Assembly (NCBI GenBank): GCA_019114715.1
Contig: DXEZ01000314.1
Span: forward strand, 1 to 5,530
Source: Candidatus Sphingobacterium stercoripullorum
GTDB lineage: Bacteria > Bacteroidota > Bacteroidia > Sphingobacteriales > Sphingobacteriaceae
Length of the DNA stretch: 5,530 nt
Reading direction: 5' to 3'
A program made the translations under genes and the position numbers. Under the pieces are notes generated by a model, which ran no database searches, was not told where the DNA came from, and saw only the letters and a list, made by a program, of their open reading frames with translations. Position 1 is the stretch's first letter. Each line of letters opens with the position of its first letter. Below, piece after piece: positions 5,458-5,530 of the stretch.

Positions 5458-5530
5458 ATGATAGATATTTCCAATCTCTCGCTCCGTTACGGCAAAAGGG
5501 TGTTGTTCGAAGATGTAAGTATACGCTTCA
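5458..5530 (+). CDS. ABC-F family ATPase, N-terminal fragment (runs off right edge)
   Basis: The first 24 codons are visible and begin MIDISNLSLRYGKRVLFEDV. This is the opening beta-strand region of an ABC ATPase domain: I-x-N-L-S-L-R-Y-G, the aromatic that stacks on ATP adenine (Tyr11), then LFEDVSIRF. The spacing and the phrase YGKRVLFEDV fit the duplicated-domain ABC-F proteins of the YbiT/EttA type. These have no membrane helices and act on ribosomes, some in translation control and some in antibiotic resistance. The Walker A motif, the inter-domain linker and the second ATPase domain lie beyond the window, so an ordinary ABC transporter ATPase cannot be ruled out. The start is fixed by the -7 box six bases upstream, and no earlier in-frame start seems likely. 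Confidence 0.75.
   Translation, partial: MIDISNLSLRYGKRVLFEDVSIRF

Noticed and set aside
5289..5474. 61-codon open frame on the minus strand overlapping the ABC-F start
   Set aside because: It covers the promoter and first codons of the ABC-F gene and the small plus-strand ORF. No promoter or family resemblance is visible.

Overview
The window is ordinary core-genome DNA from a member of the Bacteroidota (Bacteroidetes); I cannot place it below phylum. Four things point there. The leucyl-tRNA synthetase has the long insertions and lost zinc cysteines I associate with this phylum. A DUF3098 gene sits in the block ftsX - DUF3098 - uppP - truB. Shine-Dalgarno sequences are essentially absent before the starts. 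The promoter-like boxes follow the Bacteroidetes TAnnTTTG pattern rather than TATAAT. The DNA is AT-rich.

Layout. Bases 1-2107 are a tightly packed minus-strand cluster, read right to left: ftsX (2107-1235), a small DUF3098 membrane protein (1207-962), uppP (938-144) and the first 42 codons of truB (128 to beyond the left edge). The gaps are 27, 23 and 15 bp, so this is very probably one operon. A 216-bp divergent intergenic region (2108-2323) holds likely promoters for both directions. Bases 2324-5107 are leuS on the plus strand, followed by an intrinsic terminator hairpin (5132-5163). The interval to 5457 contains a possible 35-residue membrane or lipoprotein ORF (5250-5357) and a good Bacteroidetes -7 box placed directly before the next gene. 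That gene starts at 5458 and runs off the right edge; its first 24 residues look like an ABC-F type ATPase.

How the genes fit together. FtsX and UppP both act at the cytoplasmic membrane in peptidoglycan metabolism: FtsX normally signals to cell-wall hydrolases, and UppP recycles the undecaprenyl carrier lipid. The DUF3098 protein between them has two predicted membrane helices and may be an envelope protein by association. TruB, LeuRS and the ABC-F protein belong to tRNA modification, tRNA charging and ribosome function. I found no mobile element, CRISPR array, RNA gene, toxin-antitoxin pair or defence system. No novel multi-gene system is visible. The points most worth checking are the 35-aa ORF, the apparently leaderless start of the ABC-F gene, the role of the DUF3098 gene, and the insertions in LeuRS.
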